This document shows positions 62,356-64,000 of a stretch of 64,000 bases of DNA, piece after piece. The notes under the pieces are model-generated. The model saw only the letters and a program-made list of their open reading frames with translations. It was not told where the DNA came from and made no database searches. The stretch spans positions 612,642-676,641 of the forward strand of contig NZ_AAYN02000002.1 in the NCBI RefSeq assembly GCF_000169535.1, read 5' to 3'. The position numbers were made by a program, and so were the translations under genes. Within the stretch, counting starts at the first letter, position 1; each line of letters starts with the position of its first letter. Origin of the DNA: Ureaplasma urealyticum serovar 8 str. ATCC 27618 (GTDB lineage Bacteria > Bacillota_I > Bacilli_A > Mycoplasmatales > Mycoplasmoidaceae).

Positions 62356-63118
62356 TTAAAATAAACAATCAAGAAATAAAATATCTAATTCATTAATAAT
62401 TTGATCCCAATTAGCGCATCTACTTGTCCATATTTTAGTGATGTTCAAATTGCTAAATGCAATGATTTAACAATTGATTCGTCGCTCTTAAAAATAGGTT
62501 TATTTTTTATAAATTTGTGATATGAACGATTTAAACTTTTGATAGCATTGTTGTATATATAATTTTACACAACGGTTTGGAATAATTAAACATCGTAGCT
62601 ACAAAGTTTAAATTTCATTTTCATACTTTTATAGCACTTTGATATTCTTGAATTTATTTTTGTCCAAATAACTCAAGATTTTCTTGTGCTTCTTCTAGAT
62701 TAATAGCACCATAAATTGTTTTTAAATCCAAACAAAATTCTTTGTAGTATTTATATGAAACGTTTTTAATGTTGTTGCGAATCAAATGAACAATACATCT
62801 TTGTTGAATGATTTTTGAAAAAGGCACTTTAATCGCTTCATCAATACCACTTAAATCAATCTGAACATAATATTAAAATCGTTAACACCGCGGTTTTTAA
62901 GGTCATTTAGCACGTCTAATCAATATTTAGCTGATTCATTTTGACCAATTCAAATGTCTAAAAATCTTTTTTGCCTTCAAGATTTGCATCCAACTTAACA
63001 TAAGTTACTTTTTAATTACTTCTATTATGTCTTTGACATATAAAGTGAATTGTATCGATAAAAACAAATACTATAAATGCTTTCAAGAGAACGGCGTTGT
63101 CATTGGTTAGTTAAATCA
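62356..63118 (-). pseudogene. IS256-family transposase remnant
   Basis: Read on the minus strand with frame changes, it retains WQRRSLESIY, VFVFIDTIHF (first catalytic Asp), LDANLEGKK, GQNESAKYWLDVLNDLKNRG, IDEAIKVPF, QQRCIVHLIRNNIKNVSYK, a degenerate I-Y-T-T near the N-A-I-x-S-L-N-R motif, and WTSRCANWDQIINELDILF, ending at TAA 62356. The second Asp motif is disrupted. Several TAA/TAG codons and at least four frameshifts make it inactive. Roughly the first third of a normal ~400-aa transposase is absent. Confidence 0.85.
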
Positions 63119-63146
63119 AGAACAGCATTTTATTTCTTTTCATATA

Positions 63147-63190
63147 AAAAAGCCTTTCTTGGTAATTATGATTTTACTAGAAGGCTTTTT
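63147..63190 (-). terminator. Inward-facing hairpin near IS right end
   Basis: AAAAAGCCTT (63147-63156) with AAGGCTTTTT (63181-63190) around a 24-nt loop, followed by T on the minus strand. It also ends transcription of the repeat gene at 63250. Confidence 0.78.
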
Positions 63191-63191
63191 G

Positions 63192-63218
63192 GTTTTACAC
63201 AAAGTTTTGTAAACTCTA
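63192..63218. repeat. IS right terminal inverted repeat
   Basis: 27 bp beginning GTTTTACACAAAG and ending AAACTCTA; pairs with 62212-62238. Confidence 0.82.
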
Positions 63219-63226
63219 TATTAATT
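63219..63226. repeat. Target site duplication, right (TATTAATT)
   Basis: Identical to 62204-62211; directly abuts the right terminal repeat. Confidence 0.75.
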
Positions 63227-63249
63227 TTTTGTTGTAATTCTAAAATAAA

Positions 63250-64000
63250 TTATTGTTGTATATTGGTTGTAAATGAATAATCACCTATAGTTGGATTTGT
63301 TTTTTTCGTTTTATTTCTATTATAAATTTCATTGTTATTATCGTCATGATTCCATTTAAAAGTTAAATAATCTGGTTGTTCGTTAAATCAAATACGATTA
63401 ATATAATATTTTGTATTTGGTTCTAAATTATTAATTTTATTATCAGATATTAATCATGATGTTAAACCTAATTGTGATTCTTTGTCAAAGTTGGTTTTAA
63501 TAGTTCCATCAATATTTTTGTCTGTTTTTGAAAGTGCAATTTGATAAGGTCCTTTGATATTACCTTTTTCATCAATTAATTCTACATTTGCAACTAAACC
63601 ATCACGAAAACCTTGGTCGTTTGAAAATAACTCTAAATTAAGATTTACTTGTGTTGAAGAAATGTTTTTAATATACTTGTTATTTTTATTTTCATTAAAA
63701 TCATTTGCACTAGTCAAAATAGAGTTTTGACTACCATGGCAACAAAACTCTAATCCTTTATCGCTTTGGTTAAAAATTGTCCAAGTGTTATTATCATTTA
63801 AAATTTCTACTCGTTTAAGTTTGTAAGCACGATTTGCTACTGGTAAAACAACTTTTATGTATAAATGATTTTTAAGTTTAAATAAAAATTTATCTTTATA
63901 GTTTTTTTGATCATTATCACCAATATCATCGGTTTGAGCCATAAATTATTTTTCTTTGCCATTCGCTGTTTTATATAAAAAAACAAAACGTGCTTTTTTA
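63250..64000 (-). pseudogene. 3' end of a repeat-protein gene, interrupted by TAA (5' end beyond window)
   Basis: The C-terminal ~230 residues (downstream of MAQTDDIGD) align along their whole length with the end of the 5316-8393 protein: FLFKLKNHLYIKV, NDNNTWTIFNQS, NKYIKNISSTQVNLNLEL, GLVANVELIDEKGNIKGPYQI, NLEPNTKYYINRI, and GDYSFTTN before TAA 63250. Upstream, KARFVFLYKTANGKEK is in the same frame but stops at TAA 63946-63948, where the paralog has a Glu codon followed by FMA. One base change from GAA would explain it. The gene is therefore either truncated by ~230 residues or inactive. Confidence 0.75.

Larger units (their letters stand above)
62212..63218 (-). mobile_element. Decayed IS256-family insertion sequence, 1007 bp
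   Basis: Bounded by imperfect 27-bp inverted repeats: left 62212-62238 (starts TAGAGTTTTT, ends TTGTGTAAAAC) and right 63192-63218 (reverse complement starts TAGAGTTTAC, ends TTGTGTAAAAC), matching at about 23 of 27 positions. It is flanked by perfect 8-bp direct repeats TATTAATT. It contains a multiply frameshifted transposase lacking its N-terminal part, and a hairpin near each end. Intact IS256 elements are usually longer, so an internal deletion is likely. Confidence 0.85.

Noticed and set aside
63077-63280. Plus-strand 67-aa ORF at the IS right end
   Set aside because: Antisense to the transposase remnant and spans the terminal repeat.
1-64000. tRNA, rRNA or CRISPR arrays
   Set aside because: No cloverleaf-like GGTTCGA stretches, rRNA-like GC-rich blocks or regularly spaced short repeats were seen; module repeats are coding.

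Overview
The window is a strongly AT-rich mollicute chromosome segment that has to be read with UGA as tryptophan (genetic code 4). With standard stops the long genes fall into dozens of fragments. All fragments of one gene lie in the same frame and join only at TGA codons, which often sit at repeat-module boundaries. UGA-Trp, the Ig-like repeat proteins resembling DUF1410, and the lipoprotein-rich content point to a Ureaplasma-type organism. This is an inference, since no rRNA or urease gene is in view.

Layout. (a) 1-5.2 kb, minus strand: a type III restriction-modification locus with a res gene (cut by the window edge) and two tandem mod genes. The mods share their 5' and 3' thirds but differ in the central target-recognition region. 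Each carries an AG-dinucleotide tract just before the DPPY motif. Nine units put mod1 out of frame (OFF); eight units keep mod2 in frame (ON). (b) 5.3-10.3 kb: a 1025-aa membrane-anchored repeat protein (minus) and, divergent from it, a BMP-family substrate-binding lipoprotein (plus). (c) 10.65-27.9 kb, minus: one uninterrupted 5754-codon repeat gene. (d) 28.1-39.4 kb: three repeat lipoproteins (1103, 705 and 913 aa) and a membrane-anchored EEP-fold nuclease, all minus, plus a divergent acetate kinase on the plus strand. (e) 39.6-43.3 kb: apt, then a head-to-head junction of two truncated genes (SecF-like on minus, glycyl-tRNA synthetase C-terminus on plus), followed by a dnaG primase with two frameshifts. 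(f) 43.4-60.8 kb, minus: a second giant repeat gene of 5801 codons. (g) 61-64 kb: a 378-aa repeat lipoprotein (plus), a decayed IS256-type element with terminal inverted repeats and a perfect 8-bp target duplication, and the 3' end of another repeat gene. That last gene resembles the first repeat gene of the window and is broken by a nonsense codon.

How it fits together. Most of the window encodes a surface-fibre repertoire: three proteins with a shared N-terminal anchor (Lys-rich start, then a helix ending in G-I-V-L) and several lipoproteins built from the same roughly 80-110-residue modules. Near-identical DNA patches between distant members suggest recombination among them. Long A/T homopolymers (15-17 nt) lie in four intergenic regions, and a TTGTGTAAA/TTTACACAA motif recurs in the upstream regions of the repeat genes. 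With the phase-variable methyltransferases, this looks like a locus built for surface variation. The glyS/dnaG/secF remnants and the IS relic show that the region has also been rearranged.
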